Both the position numbers and the translations under genes were made by a program. This document shows positions 1 through 8,280 of a stretch of DNA of 64,000 bases, piece by piece. The stretch is from Lysobacter sp. K5869 (lineage in GTDB: Bacteria; Pseudomonadota; Gammaproteobacteria; Xanthomonadales; Xanthomonadaceae): assembly GCF_018847975.1 (NCBI RefSeq), contig NZ_CP072597.1:5805001-5869000 (forward strand). Reading direction: 5' to 3'. How positions within the stretch are numbered: position 1 is the stretch's first letter; every line of letters begins with the position of its first letter. The notes under the pieces were generated by a model that saw only the letters and a program-made list of their open reading frames with translations, was not told where the DNA came from and did no database searches.

Positions 1-529
1 GGGCCGCGCCTTCGATGTCCATGCGCCGGTCGCCGATCATCACGCACTGCGCCGGCGCCAGGCCGAAGCGGCTCAGCGCTTCGGCGATCAGCTCGACCTT
101 ATGGGTCAGACGGCCGTCGTCGGTGCAGCCGACGATGTCCTCGAAGTGCGCGCCGAACGGCAGATGCTGGAGGATCTTGCGCGCGTTGTTCTCGTTCTTG
201 GCGGTGACCACGGCCATGCGGTAACCGGCCGCGCGCAAGCCGTCGAGCAGATCGGCGATGCCGTCGTAGACGCTGTGCTCGGTCCAGCCTTCGCGGCCGT
301 AGCGCTCCAGATACAGCGCCACGGCCTGCTCGACTTTGTCCTCGTCGCCCAGCAGCGGCAGAAAGCTGGTGCGCAGCGCCGGACCGATCCACGCGCGCAG
401 CGCCTGCGCGTCGGGGACCGGATGGCGCATGGTTTCCAAGGCATACGCGATCGAGCGGGTGATGCCGACCGAAGAGTCGATCAGGGTGCCGTCGAGATCG
501 AAGAACAACACCGGTTGCGTCGCGCTCAT
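1..529 (-). CDS. HAD-superfamily hydrolase, phosphoglycolate phosphatase-like (3' end outside window)
   Basis: Haloacid dehalogenase-type phosphatase, probably acting on a small phosphorylated metabolite; the family is cytoplasmic and Mg-dependent. The first 176 residues are visible. They begin MSATQPVLFFDLDGTLIDSS, which carries motif I (DLDGT, with the two catalytic aspartates). A cap region of about 75 residues follows, then motif II near VVTAK with a Thr, and the start of motif IV at MIGDRRMDIEGA. The C-terminus lies beyond base 1. The ATG sits three bases after the pgk stop and has no clear Shine-Dalgarno of its own, so it is probably read by coupling to pgk. The exact substrate cannot be told from sequence; phosphoglycolate, pyrophosphate or 5'-nucleotides are all possible for this subfamily. 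Confidence 0.85.
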   Translation of the reverse strand, partial: MSATQPVLFFDLDGTLIDSSVGITRSIAYALETMRHPVPDAQALRAWIGPALRTSFLPLLGDEDKVEQAVALYLERYGREGWTEHSVYDGIADLLDGLRAAGYRMAVVTAKNENNARKILQHLPFGAHFEDIVGCTDDGRLTHKVELIAEALSRFGLAPAQCVMIGDRRMDIEGAA

Positions 530-532
530 CGC

Positions 533-1708
533 TCAGCCCGCGCGCTGCTTGAGCGCGGCCACGGCCGGCAGTTCCTTGCCTTCCAGGAATTCCAGGAACG
601 CGCCGCCGCCGGTGGAGATGTAGCTCACCTCCTCGGCGATGCCGTACTTGTCGACCGCCGCGAGCGTGTCGCCGCCGCCGGCGATGGAGAACGCCTTCGA
701 CGCGGCGATCGCGCGCGCCAGCACTTCGGTGCCCTTGCCGAACGCGTCGAACTCGAACACGCCGACCGGGCCGTTCCACACCACGGTGCCGGCCTGGGCG
801 ATCATTTCGGCGTAGCGCGCGGCGGTGTCCGGGCCGATGTCGAGGATCATGTCGTCCGCGCCCACCGCGTCGACCGCCTTGACCGTGGCCGGCGCGTCGG
901 CGGCGAAGGCCGGGGCGACGACCACGTCGGTCGGCACCGGGATGTCGGCGCCGCGCGCCTTGGCGTCGGCCATGATCTTCTTGGCGGTGTCGATCAGATC
1001 GTTCTCGACCAGCGACTTGCCGACGCTGTGGCCCATCGCGGCGATGAAGGTGTTGGCGATGCCGCCGCCGACGATCAGCTGATCGACCTTAGACACCAGC
1101 GAGGACAGCAGTTCCAGCTTGGTCGAGACCTTGGAGCCGGCGACGATCGCCAGCAGCGGCCGCGCCGGGTTGTCCAGCGCCTTGGCCAGCGCGTCGAGCT
1201 CGGCCATCAGCAGCGGGCCGCCGGCGGCGGTCTTGGCGAAACGGATCGCGCCGTGGGTCGAGGCCTGCGCGCGGTGCGCGGTGCCGAACGCATCCATGAC
1301 GAACACGTCGCACAGCGCGGCGTATTGCTTCGACAGGGCTTCGTCGTCCTTGCCCTCGCCGACGTTCATGCGGCAATTCTCCAGCAGCACCAACCGGCCC
1401 GGCTGGACCTCGACGCCGCCGACCCAATCCTTGATCAGCGGCACCTCGATGCCGAGCAGTTCGGACAGGCGCTTAGCCACCGGCGCGAGCGAATCGGCCT
1501 CGCTCCACTGGCCTTCCTTCGGCCGGCCCAGGTGCGAGGTCACCATCACCGCTGCGCCTTTCTCCAGCGCCAGCTTCAGCGTCGGGAGGGCGGCGAGGAT
1601 GCGCTGCTCGGAGGTGATGCGGCCGTCGTCGATGGGGACATTGAGATCTTCGCGGATCAACACTCGCTTGCCGGCGAGATCTAGGTCGGTCATGCGGACG
1701 ATGGACAC
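533..1708 (-). CDS. pgk: Phosphoglycerate kinase
   Basis: Transfers phosphate from 1,3-bisphosphoglycerate to ADP in glycolysis, and runs in reverse in gluconeogenesis. The 391-residue protein has the usual family length. Landmarks are the N-terminal substrate-site region [21 protein letters not shown], the [11 protein letters not shown] segment, the hinge region [10 protein letters not shown], and the C-terminal nucleotide-binding GGGDT and [10 protein letters not shown] chose the GTG start ([13 protein letters not shown]) because GGAGG lies four bases upstream of it. The in-frame ATG five codons later has no such site. The HAD gene follows almost without a gap. gapA, which makes the substrate, is in the window but 21 kb away, so the two are not an operon here. 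Confidence 0.97.
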   Translation of the reverse strand: MSIVRMTDLDLAGKRVLIREDLNVPIDDGRITSEQRILAALPTLKLALEKGAAVMVTSHLGRPKEGQWSEADSLAPVAKRLSELLGIEVPLIKDWVGGVEVQPGRLVLLENCRMNVGEGKDDEALSKQYAALCDVFVMDAFGTAHRAQASTHGAIRFAKTAAGGPLLMAELDALAKALDNPARPLLAIVAGSKVSTKLELLSSLVSKVDQLIVGGGIANTFIAAMGHSVGKSLVENDLIDTAKKIMADAKARGADIPVPTDVVVAPAFAADAPATVKAVDAVGADDMILDIGPDTAARYAEMIAQAGTVVWNGPVGVFEFDAFGKGTEVLARAIAASKAFSIAGGGDTLAAVDKYGIAEEVSYISTGGGAFLEFLEGKELPAVAALKQRAG

Positions 1709-1918
1709 GGGGCCTCCAGGGGCGATGCGGCGGGGATGGGGGGTACGCGGCCGGGCCGCGGCCGGCTCGGGGGCGCGGCTTGGGGTGGCTATTGTCGCGG
1801 GCACAGGGGGCGAAATAAACCTCGCGCTGCTGAATGGCCGGCTTTGCTGGCCGCGCGTTGGTCCCCCGCCACAGTCCGCGCGCAATGATCCGTGGCCGAT
1901 AGCAGGCGAAAATCCAGA

Positions 1919-2353
1919 TCAATCGTGGGGTTCGGGCGTCGCCAAGCGCAGGCTGCGCACCACGATATAACGCGACGGCACCTCATCCGGCACGAATTCA
2001 AACGTCCCGGAAACTTCGATTTGTGTTGCTTTCGCCGACGGCTGGGGATACCCGGCCCATACCCGTTTCATGACTTCGTCCACATCGGCGCGACCTTGCA
2101 ACCTGGCCGGAATGTCGAGCGCCACGACCGATTCCGAGCATCCCTCGTCGTACATCACGGCAGCGTAGTGGCTCGCGCCCCTGATCTTGGCGAGCACATC
2201 GACCCGCCGTCCGGAATGCGCTGCGGATTGCGCGATCAGCGCGCAGAGATCGACCCGCGCATCATCCTGCGACACGGGCCGCAGACCGCTGCATGCGCAG
2301 AGGCCCGCAACGGCCGCGACCCCAAGGAACCGGCGCGCGCACCGCGTCAACAT
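1919..2353 (-). CDS. Small predicted lipoprotein, candidate immunity partner of the upstream RHS protein
   Basis: A 144-residue protein with no family I can name. It begins MLTRCARRFLGVAAVAGLCA. The Cys that follows this A completes a lipobox-like LCAC with Ser at +2, which fits an outer-membrane or periplasmic lipoprotein. The rest is compact and beta-rich in appearance, with a conserved-looking segment GRRVDVLAKIRG and a C-terminal VSGTFEFVPDEVPSRYIVV. Its ATG overlaps the stop of the upstream RHS gene by seven bases, so the two are translated together. A GTG 18 bases further upstream is an alternative start, but the ATG has AGGG at useful spacing. Base composition is lower in GC than its neighbours, like the RHS gene. 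The immunity role is inferred from position, overlap and localisation only. Confidence 0.7.
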   Translation of the reverse strand: MLTRCARRFLGVAAVAGLCACSGLRPVSQDDARVDLCALIAQSAAHSGRRVDVLAKIRGASHYAAVMYDEGCSESVVALDIPARLQGRADVDEVMKRVWAGYPQPSAKATQIEVSGTFEFVPDEVPSRYIVVRSLRLATPEPHD

Positions 2354-3282
2354 GCCCCGCCCTGCTGACACCAGTCCTGCACCGATTTCTCCGCCATCTG
2401 CTCGACTCGAGCATCGTCGATGCCTTTATACGAAGACCACAGGCGGTAACTGGAGCCGTTGTACTGCATACCGCGATGGACTTGTCCGTGCAAATTGAAG
2501 GCGCTGGTCTCCATACTCTTGGCTTGTTCCCGATTCTTCGGCATGCCATTGGCACGCTGCCATAAACCGTGATCGCCTTCGTGGCCCATGATCCCGGCCA
2601 ACTCGGGCCGGAACTTGTCGGAGCCCGTGCCGCCCGACTGCTCGGAAATCGCCTTGAGCGAGACGTTTATCCTGACAACGCCATTGGTGGTGCGGGTCCC
2701 TGCCAGGCGGCTGACATCCCTCACGGTGACCTCTACGCCATTCTTCTTGCCGGCCTCCCCGAACATATCGACGACCTGGGTTAGCCTCGTGCGCTCGCTG
2801 GAGCCTTCTGGCAACCCTTCGGCCGCCTGGCGCGCCTTTTGCAACGCGTCTTCGACCGTCGCGCAAGACGGCTTCGACCCAGCGCAAGTGTAGCGGCCGT
2901 CCGGATCCACGAACCGATAGGGGTTGTTGTTTGCATACCAATAACGGTTGAAATTGACACCGGATCCGGCTCCCACAACGACCGGGTCGGGCGAAACAAA
3001 CCGGCCGATCCCCGGATCGTAGTAGCGCTGCTGCATATACCACAGTTGAGTCGATTCATCGCCGACATGTCCGGTATAGCCGGGGCCACTTTGCATGCCC
3101 CCTTGCTCTGTCGCTCCGAACGGTTCGTAGATGCGCCATTCGACTACGTTTTGATTCGCGTCGGTTATCGCCATCGGCGAACCCAGCGCATCGGTATGAA
3201 TGTATTCCACCACGGTCTGCGCGGAAGAATTCAATGAAAAAAGCATTCCTATTGTGATTGCTGCGCTCACTGCCGTCTTCAT
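2347..3282 (-). CDS. Short secreted RHS-core protein with HExxH (zincin-like) C-terminal domain
   Basis: A 311-residue protein with three parts. Residues 1-22 form a Sec signal peptide (MKTAVSAAITIGMLFSLNSS, cleaved after an Ala-Gln context). Residues 24-129 are a trimmed RHS-repeat-associated core: YIHTDALGSP, RYYDPGIGRFVSPDP at 86-100, WYANNNPYRFVDPDG ending at 129. Residues 130-311 are a variable C-terminal domain containing MGHEGDHGLW, whose HEGDH at 234-238 matches the HExxH zinc-protease motif, with Glu258 as a possible third ligand. Polymorphic toxins normally carry such a domain at the end of a protein of more than 1000 residues. Here the repeats and delivery domains are missing. GC is visibly lower than in the flanking genes, which suggests transfer. 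Starts at 3294 or 3324 are possible but would spoil the signal peptide. Peptidase activity is predicted, not proven. Confidence 0.75.
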   Translation of the reverse strand: MKTAVSAAITIGMLFSLNSSAQTVVEYIHTDALGSPMAITDANQNVVEWRIYEPFGATEQGGMQSGPGYTGHVGDESTQLWYMQQRYYDPGIGRFVSPDPVVVGAGSGVNFNRYWYANNNPYRFVDPDGRYTCAGSKPSCATVEDALQKARQAAEGLPEGSSERTRLTQVVDMFGEAGKKNGVEVTVRDVSRLAGTRTTNGVVRINVSLKAISEQSGGTGSDKFRPELAGIMGHEGDHGLWQRANGMPKNREQAKSMETSAFNLHGQVHRGMQYNGSSYRLWSSYKGIDDARVEQMAEKSVQDWCQQGGAC

Positions 3283-3399
3283 GCCGAATCCCATGCGATT
3301 CTGCGTCACGCAACGATATCGCAATCGACAAACTACGCGACGCGCAGCCCGTCACTGGCCATCTGATGTCGATTACAGCCGGCGCGAACAGCGGTGTTA

Positions 3400-4776
3400 T
3401 TAATTCGCCGACGCCTTTCCCGACCGCAACAAACTCATCGCAAACCCCACCACGATCAACGCCCCACCCACCAACACCGCCCACAACAGCCACGAACGCC
3501 AATCGCGCACCGGCTCCGGCGCCGCCAACGCCGCGGCGCCGGCCAAGTCGCTGGCCGCGCCCAAGGTCGCATCGGCCGGCCGCCATTCCGCGCCGCGCGA
3601 ACCGCGCAGCGCTTCGACCAGTTGCGCCAACGGCGAATCCGCGCGCGCGGCGCGGCCGCTGCCGGCCACCAAGGCATACGGCGCTTGGCCTTGGGCCAAA
3701 AACACCGCCACTTCCGGCCGATAGCCCAAACGCAACACCGGCTCGCCCGGCACCGCGCCGCTCGCGCGCAAGCGCCACAAGCGGTCGCGCGTGGTTCCGG
3801 CGAGCTGTCGCGCGGCGGAACGGTCGCCCGCGCCCTGCCCCGCCACCGCATACGCCATCCACGGCCCGGCCTGCGCCTGCCAGCCGTCGTCTTCGCTGTC
3901 GCGGCTGTCCAGGCGCCATTGCAGCGCGTGGTTGCCGGGCAGCGCGACGTCGGCCTGTTGGATCGGGAAACGTCCGTCGAGGCGATACTCGAACGCGACG
4001 CTGCCGTCCTTGAGCTCGACCCGCGCGCCCTTGAGTTCGCGCCATTGCAGCGGCGCGGCGGCCGCGCCCGCGGCCAGCTCGGCTTCGACCGCGACGATCT
4101 TCGCCGCGCGCTGCGGATCGTTCGGCGTCAAACGCAGATAGCGCGCCTGTTCGCCGACCGCGTCGAACGCGATGCGGCGCTGTTGCAAGCGACGCCCGCC
4201 CTGCTCCAGATCGACCAGTCGGCCGCTGCTGCCGACGCTGCGCCAATGATCGAGATCGTCGCTGGCTTCGACCGAGTACGCCGCGTCCAGCGCCGCGCCC
4301 GGCGTCCATTGCAGTTGCAGCGCCTGGATCGGCCCGCGCAGCGCGCTGGCGTCGATCAGCAGCGCGGTCTGCGGCAGCTTCGCCGCGTCGCCGGCGGTGC
4401 TGCGCGCTTCGACCCGGCGCAGGCGGCCGTCGGTTTCCACTTCGCTGATCAGCTCCCACCCCTGCGCCGCGCCCGACGCCGCGGCCGGCAGCGGGAACCA
4501 CGGCAGCGATGCGCGCTGCGGCGCGCGCGCCAGCGGCTGTTCGGGCGCGAACACTTCGGTGGGCACGCTGGCGCCGCTGGCGTCGATCACGTCGAGGTCG
4601 CGCAACTGCGCGCTTTGCGCTTGCGCGTACACGGCCGGATCGAGCACGACGCGGTAGGCGCCGCCGTCCTCGCGGCTCAGTTGCAGCGGCCATTGCCGCG
4701 CGTAGTCCTGACGCGGCGCGGCCGTCAGCGGCAGGGCCAAAGTCAGCAGGGCGAGAGCGAGAAAGCGAGGCTTCAT
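3400..4776 (-). CDS. DUF3999 family membrane-anchored periplasmic protein
   Basis: A 458-residue protein of the DUF3999 family, whose function is not established. It starts with a clear signal peptide (MKPRFLALALLTLALPLTAA). The bulk is a periplasmic beta-rich region with carbohydrate-binding-like character, for example WELISEVETDGRLRRVEAR. A single C-terminal membrane helix (WLLWAVLVGGALIVVGFAMS) and a short basic tail end the protein. Its ATG overlaps the stop of the DUF2339 gene by four bases (ATGA). The two families are regularly found together, which supports a joint envelope role. Confidence 0.85.
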   Translation of the reverse strand: MKPRFLALALLTLALPLTAAPRQDYARQWPLQLSREDGGAYRVVLDPAVYAQAQSAQLRDLDVIDASGASVPTEVFAPEQPLARAPQRASLPWFPLPAAASGAAQGWELISEVETDGRLRRVEARSTAGDAAKLPQTALLIDASALRGPIQALQLQWTPGAALDAAYSVEASDDLDHWRSVGSSGRLVDLEQGGRRLQQRRIAFDAVGEQARYLRLTPNDPQRAAKIVAVEAELAAGAAAAPLQWRELKGARVELKDGSVAFEYRLDGRFPIQQADVALPGNHALQWRLDSRDSEDDGWQAQAGPWMAYAVAGQGAGDRSAARQLAGTTRDRLWRLRASGAVPGEPVLRLGYRPEVAVFLAQGQAPYALVAGSGRAARADSPLAQLVEALRGSRGAEWRPADATLGAASDLAGAAALAAPEPVRDWRSWLLWAVLVGGALIVVGFAMSLLRSGKASAN

Positions 4777-7580
4777 GCGGAGGCGTCCTGCGCGCGGCGT
4801 TCGTCGGAGTCGGAGTCGGAGTCGGGATCGTGTTCGGCGAGCGCCTCGCGCGCCGGCGGCGCCGGCGCGAAGTAACCCACCAGCGTGCACAACAAACCGT
4901 AGGCGATGAACGAGGCGATGCCGAGCAGATTGCCCAGATGGCTGCGGTCGACGAACACCAGCTTCGCCAGCACCACGCCCATCAGCACCGCGCCGGCCAG
5001 CCACAGCCCGCGTTGGCCGCGGCGCGAGCCGGCGATCCAGCCGGCCACGCCGAGCACGCTCCACACCACGGTCAGGCTGGTCTGTACCAGGCTGGCAGAG
5101 AACATCGACGGCCCCCAACTGGTGCCGCCCCAGAAGTGCGCGCTACGCAGCACTTCCACGGTGATCAGCACGAAGCCCGCCAAGGCCAGCAGCGGCACGC
5201 GGCGCTGGCGCAGCGGCGCGCCCACCAGCGGCGAGCCCAGCCACGCGCCCAACAGCAGCAGCGTCGCCCACTGCGCCAAGCTCAAGGGATTGAGCAGCGG
5301 CAGCCACATCAGCGGACGCGGATCGCCGTCGGCGCTCAGATACACCGCCACCGCCAGCGTCAGCACCACGACGAAGGACGCGGTCGCGCCGGCGCGCCAT
5401 TGCGCGAAGCGCTGCGCCACCGGCGCGCCGATCCACTGCGGCCGCCACAAGCAAGCCGCAGCGATCGCCAAGGCCGGCAGCATCACCGCCGCCGCGATCC
5501 AGCCCAAGCCGAAGGCCTCGCCGCGGTCGAGCCAGATGCCCAGGCTCATGCCCAGCGCCACGGCCCACGACCACAACCAGCCCAGATGCGCGAACGCCAG
5601 TTCGCCCTGCGCGCGCTCGCGCAACGCCGACAGGCTGCGCCAGCCCAGCGCCGCGTACGCCGCCCAGGCCAGCCAGCCCCAATCGCGCAGCGGCCACTGG
5701 TGGTCGGCGATCTGGCCGAGCGCGAACAGCAGCGCCGCGCCCATCGCCAGCATCGCGGTCGCCGACAGCGCCTTCCACGTATGACGGGCGTAGGCTTCCG
5801 CGGCGAGCCAGCCGGTCGCGGCCACCAGCACCAGCCCCGCATCGATGCGCGAACCGTCGCCGACGAAATCGACGATCTGGCTGACGAACGCGCCCAGCCA
5901 CCAGGCCAGACCCCACAGGTAATAGAGCGCCGCCAGCGCCTTGACCTCGACGCTGCGCCGGTAGCTCGCCGCGCTGGCCAAGCCCGCCAGCGCGATCAAC
6001 AGCGCGCCGGCGAAGTTGGCGTTGAGCAGCGGCTGCTGCGCCTCCCACACGGTGTCGCTGGCGCCGATGGCGAACGCCATCGCCGCGGCCACTTGCAAGC
6101 CCGCGCCGGTCAGCTGCGGCAGCAAGCGCTGCTGGCGCAAGCCCAGCCACGCCAGCGCCGCACCTTCCAGCGCGAACACGCAGGCGGTGGCTTCCGCGGC
6201 CAGCGCCAGCGGCACCGCCAAGGTCGCGAAGCCGACCGCGAGCAACGCGTACGGCGTGCTCAGCGCAAGGAAGCGCCGGTCGCGGCGCAGCCACCACGCC
6301 AACGCGGCGTACAGCGCGCCCAGGCCGAGCGCACAGAACGCCAGCGGCATGCGCGCGCCTTCGAGCAAGCCGGCTTGCAAGGCGAAAGCGACCAGCGGCG
6401 TGCCGAACACCAGACAGCCGTCGATCAGATCGCGCCGGCCGGCGGCGCGGCGGCGCGCGTACAGCACCGGGATCAGCAGATAGAAGGCGAAGAACAGCAG
6501 CAGGAACGGTTCGGTGGTCGAGTAGTGCTCCGGCCGGTACTTGAGCACGCCCCACACCGTGCCGATGCCCCAGGTGAAGGCGAAGCCCAGCAAGTTCAGC
6601 GCGCGCCACGGCCGCCACCAAGCGATGGCGAAGATGCCCGCGTTGAGCACGGCGTAGTAACCGAACAGCGCGACGTGGCTGCCCGAACCGGTGGACAGCC
6701 AGATCGGCGCGAGGAAGCCGGCGAGGATCGCGAACACCGCCAGCGCCAGCGCGTTCTGCTTCACCGACAGCACGCCGGTGCCGGCCACCAGCACCACGCT
6801 CAATGCGAACGCGGCGCCGGCCGGGATCATGCCGTAGAGCTTGAACGCGGCGAACACCACCAACAGCAGCACGCCGATCGCGCCGCCTTGCAGGCTCAGC
6901 GCGAAGATCCGCTTGCGTTCGCGCTGGCGCCAGCCGAACACCAGCCCGGCCATCGCGGCGAAGGCGACGCCGGCGAGGCGCAGTTCGACCGGCACCCGCA
7001 CCCAGCCTTGGTCGCTGGCGTACTTGAGCAGCGCGGCGACGCCGGCGAGCAACACCAGCATGCCGACCTTGACCGGCACGTTGCCCTCGGTGAACCAGCG
7101 CCGCAGCCAGCGCGCGCCGACGGTGAAGATGTCCGGCGGCGGCGGCGGAACGGCCGGCGCGCGCGGGCGCGGCGGCGGCGCGGGCTGGGCCGGCGCGGCG
7201 GCGGCGGGCAGCGCCGGCGGCTGCGCGGGGCGCGGGGCGGGCGGTTCGGGCGGCGTCGCGCCGGAGGGAAGCGGCGGCGGCGATGCGGATGGAATCGGTG
7301 CGGCGGATGGCGCCACGGGTTTCGCGGCCAGCGACGGCGCGGCGGCCTGCGCCGCGGCGTCCGCCTGCGCGCGCGCCGCGACCTCGCGCGCGGCGCGCTT
7401 GATCCGGTCGTCCAGGGTCTCCTCGCTGCCCGCCGGTTCGGCCAATTCGCTCAGGCGCTCGACTTCGCGCTCCAGCCCGCGCACCCGCCCGCGCAGAGAC
7501 GCGAGCTGGACCAGCGCCACCACCAGCAGCACCGGCACCGCCAACACGACGAGCACGAGCAAGACAATCAGCGATTCCAT
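4773..7580 (-). CDS. DUF2339 family polytopic membrane protein
   Basis: A 935-residue integral membrane protein of the DUF2339 family. An N-terminal helix (MESLIVLLVLVVLAVPVLLV) is followed by a coiled-coil stretch (LRGRVRGLEREVERLSEL). Next comes an Ala/Pro-rich linker of about 90 residues, then more than 20 hydrophobic segments up to the C-terminus. The linker ends with PPPPPDIFTVGARWLRRWFTE, the usual junction to the membrane domain. The ATG is preceded by GGGGA at seven bases; a longer reading frame upstream has no ribosome site. The C-terminus ends in an Asp/Ser-rich tail (PDSDSDSDERR). The gene is the first of a two-gene unit with DUF3999. Substrate or activity is unknown. Confidence 0.88.
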   Translation of the reverse strand: MESLIVLLVLVVLAVPVLLVVALVQLASLRGRVRGLEREVERLSELAEPAGSEETLDDRIKRAAREVAARAQADAAAQAAAPSLAAKPVAPSAAPIPSASPPPLPSGATPPEPPAPRPAQPPALPAAAAPAQPAPPPRPRAPAVPPPPPDIFTVGARWLRRWFTEGNVPVKVGMLVLLAGVAALLKYASDQGWVRVPVELRLAGVAFAAMAGLVFGWRQRERKRIFALSLQGGAIGVLLLVVFAAFKLYGMIPAGAAFALSVVLVAGTGVLSVKQNALALAVFAILAGFLAPIWLSTGSGSHVALFGYYAVLNAGIFAIAWWRPWRALNLLGFAFTWGIGTVWGVLKYRPEHYSTTEPFLLLFFAFYLLIPVLYARRRAAGRRDLIDGCLVFGTPLVAFALQAGLLEGARMPLAFCALGLGALYAALAWWLRRDRRFLALSTPYALLAVGFATLAVPLALAAEATACVFALEGAALAWLGLRQQRLLPQLTGAGLQVAAAMAFAIGASDTVWEAQQPLLNANFAGALLIALAGLASAASYRRSVEVKALAALYYLWGLAWWLGAFVSQIVDFVGDGSRIDAGLVLVAATGWLAAEAYARHTWKALSATAMLAMGAALLFALGQIADHQWPLRDWGWLAWAAYAALGWRSLSALRERAQGELAFAHLGWLWSWAVALGMSLGIWLDRGEAFGLGWIAAAVMLPALAIAAACLWRPQWIGAPVAQRFAQWRAGATASFVVVLTLAVAVYLSADGDPRPLMWLPLLNPLSLAQWATLLLLGAWLGSPLVGAPLRQRRVPLLALAGFVLITVEVLRSAHFWGGTSWGPSMFSASLVQTSLTVVWSVLGVAGWIAGSRRGQRGLWLAGAVLMGVVLAKLVFVDRSHLGNLLGIASFIAYGLLCTLVGYFAPAPPAREALAEHDPDSDSDSDERRAQDASA

Positions 7581-7684
7581 CACGGTTTCCCCTATCCTTA
7601 TGCGGGGCACGTTACACCAAGCGCGGCACGCTGCGGGGGTGTCCTTCACCCCATGCAGATCTTGCTGACTCACCACATATCGCG

Positions 7685-7713
7685 TTGACGAAATCGACGA
7701 ACCCCACTATGTT
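7685..7713 (+). promoter_or_regulatory. Candidate sigma-70 promoter of nrdAB
   Basis: TTGACG and TATGTT are separated by exactly 17 bases (5 of 6 and 4 of 6 consensus matches). The predicted transcript would begin around 7720, just at the 5' edge of the cobalamin riboswitch, which is where a riboswitch promoter should be. Prediction from sequence only. Confidence 0.5.
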
Positions 7714-7719
7714 GTGTCC

Positions 7720-7993
7720 GTCGGTGCCGGTCGAGAGACCGGCTGAAAAGGGAAGCCGGTAGGGAAGCGGCCGCGGAACATCGCGGCGGCCTCCGAAGCC
7801 GGCGCTGCCCCGCAGCGGTATGGGAAACGAACGGGTCATGGCACTGGGCGCGGCTAGCGTCTGGGAAGCGGCCCGTAAGGAACCGGAGGCCCCAGAGCGC
7901 AGAACGGTGAGAAGTGGACGGGCGAGTCGTCGCCTACTGCTCACCGCTCTGCGCTCTTTAGTCTCCGCCGGTCCCGAGCCCGAAGACCTGCCG
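7720..7993 (+). promoter_or_regulatory. Cobalamin riboswitch upstream of nrdAB
   Basis: The conserved cobalamin-aptamer landmarks occur in order. They are GGGAAGCCGGT, GCTGCCCCGCAGCGG (the B12-box core), TATGGGAAACGAACGGGTC, GGCACTGG, CTGGGAAG, and the closing GAGCCCGAAGACCTGCC. The same landmarks, with a 33-base identical core, recur upstream of metE. Two positions are expanded: a GC hairpin between the GGT and GAAGCCGGC elements, and a long stem before the terminal motif (entered separately). About 290 GC-rich bases separate it from the nrdA start, enough for an expression platform. No classical U-tract terminator is obvious there, so ribosome-site sequestration or Rho may be used. B12 binding would be expected to lower nrdAB expression in favour of a B12-dependent reductase. 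Confidence 0.93.
7884..7967 (+). repeat. Long stem inserted in the nrdA cobalamin riboswitch
   Basis: Arms at 7894-7911 and 7940-7957 pair over 18 bases with one mismatch, around a 28-base loop. CGGAG (7884-7888) and CTCCG (7963-7967) extend the structure. It sits between the CTGGGAAG element and the terminal GAAGACCTGCC motif, a place where cobalamin riboswitches tolerate optional stems. The metE riboswitch carries a different long palindrome at the same place. Confidence 0.8.
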
Positions 7994-8280
7994 ACAGCCG
8001 CGCGTCGCACAACCGCGCGGTCCCGGCCCAATGGAGTCTTCGGGGGAAGACCGGCCGGTGTCGCGGCACGACGGAGCCACCGTCGCGTCCGACCGCTTCG
8101 GCGCCATGCGCGGAGCGGCACGTGCCCGGAACGGTCCGGCGCGCGCGACACCCAGCCAGCGCTCCGATGCTCCGCGCCCGCGGGGGCGCGGCCGTGCCGT
8201 TCGCGACGCCGCCCTGCGGCCCGTCGCCGATGGCGCGTCCGTGTTCTCCGCACCGTGCACCCACGCCCCGGAGCAATGCC

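Noticed and set aside
101..1684. Long open frame on the plus strand opposite pgk, and many similar frames elsewhere (for example opposite the Bat, Pil and recG genes).
   Set aside because: They lie antisense to well-identified genes, consist mostly of Arg, Ala, Gly and Pro, lack ribosome sites, and follow from high GC at third codon positions.
7673..7717. Possible NrdR boxes upstream of nrdA (CCACTATGTTGTGT and a partner near 7675).
   Set aside because: The better match is two bases short of the 16-base NrdR box and overlaps the predicted -10. The partner matches poorly. Riboswitch control is far better supported.
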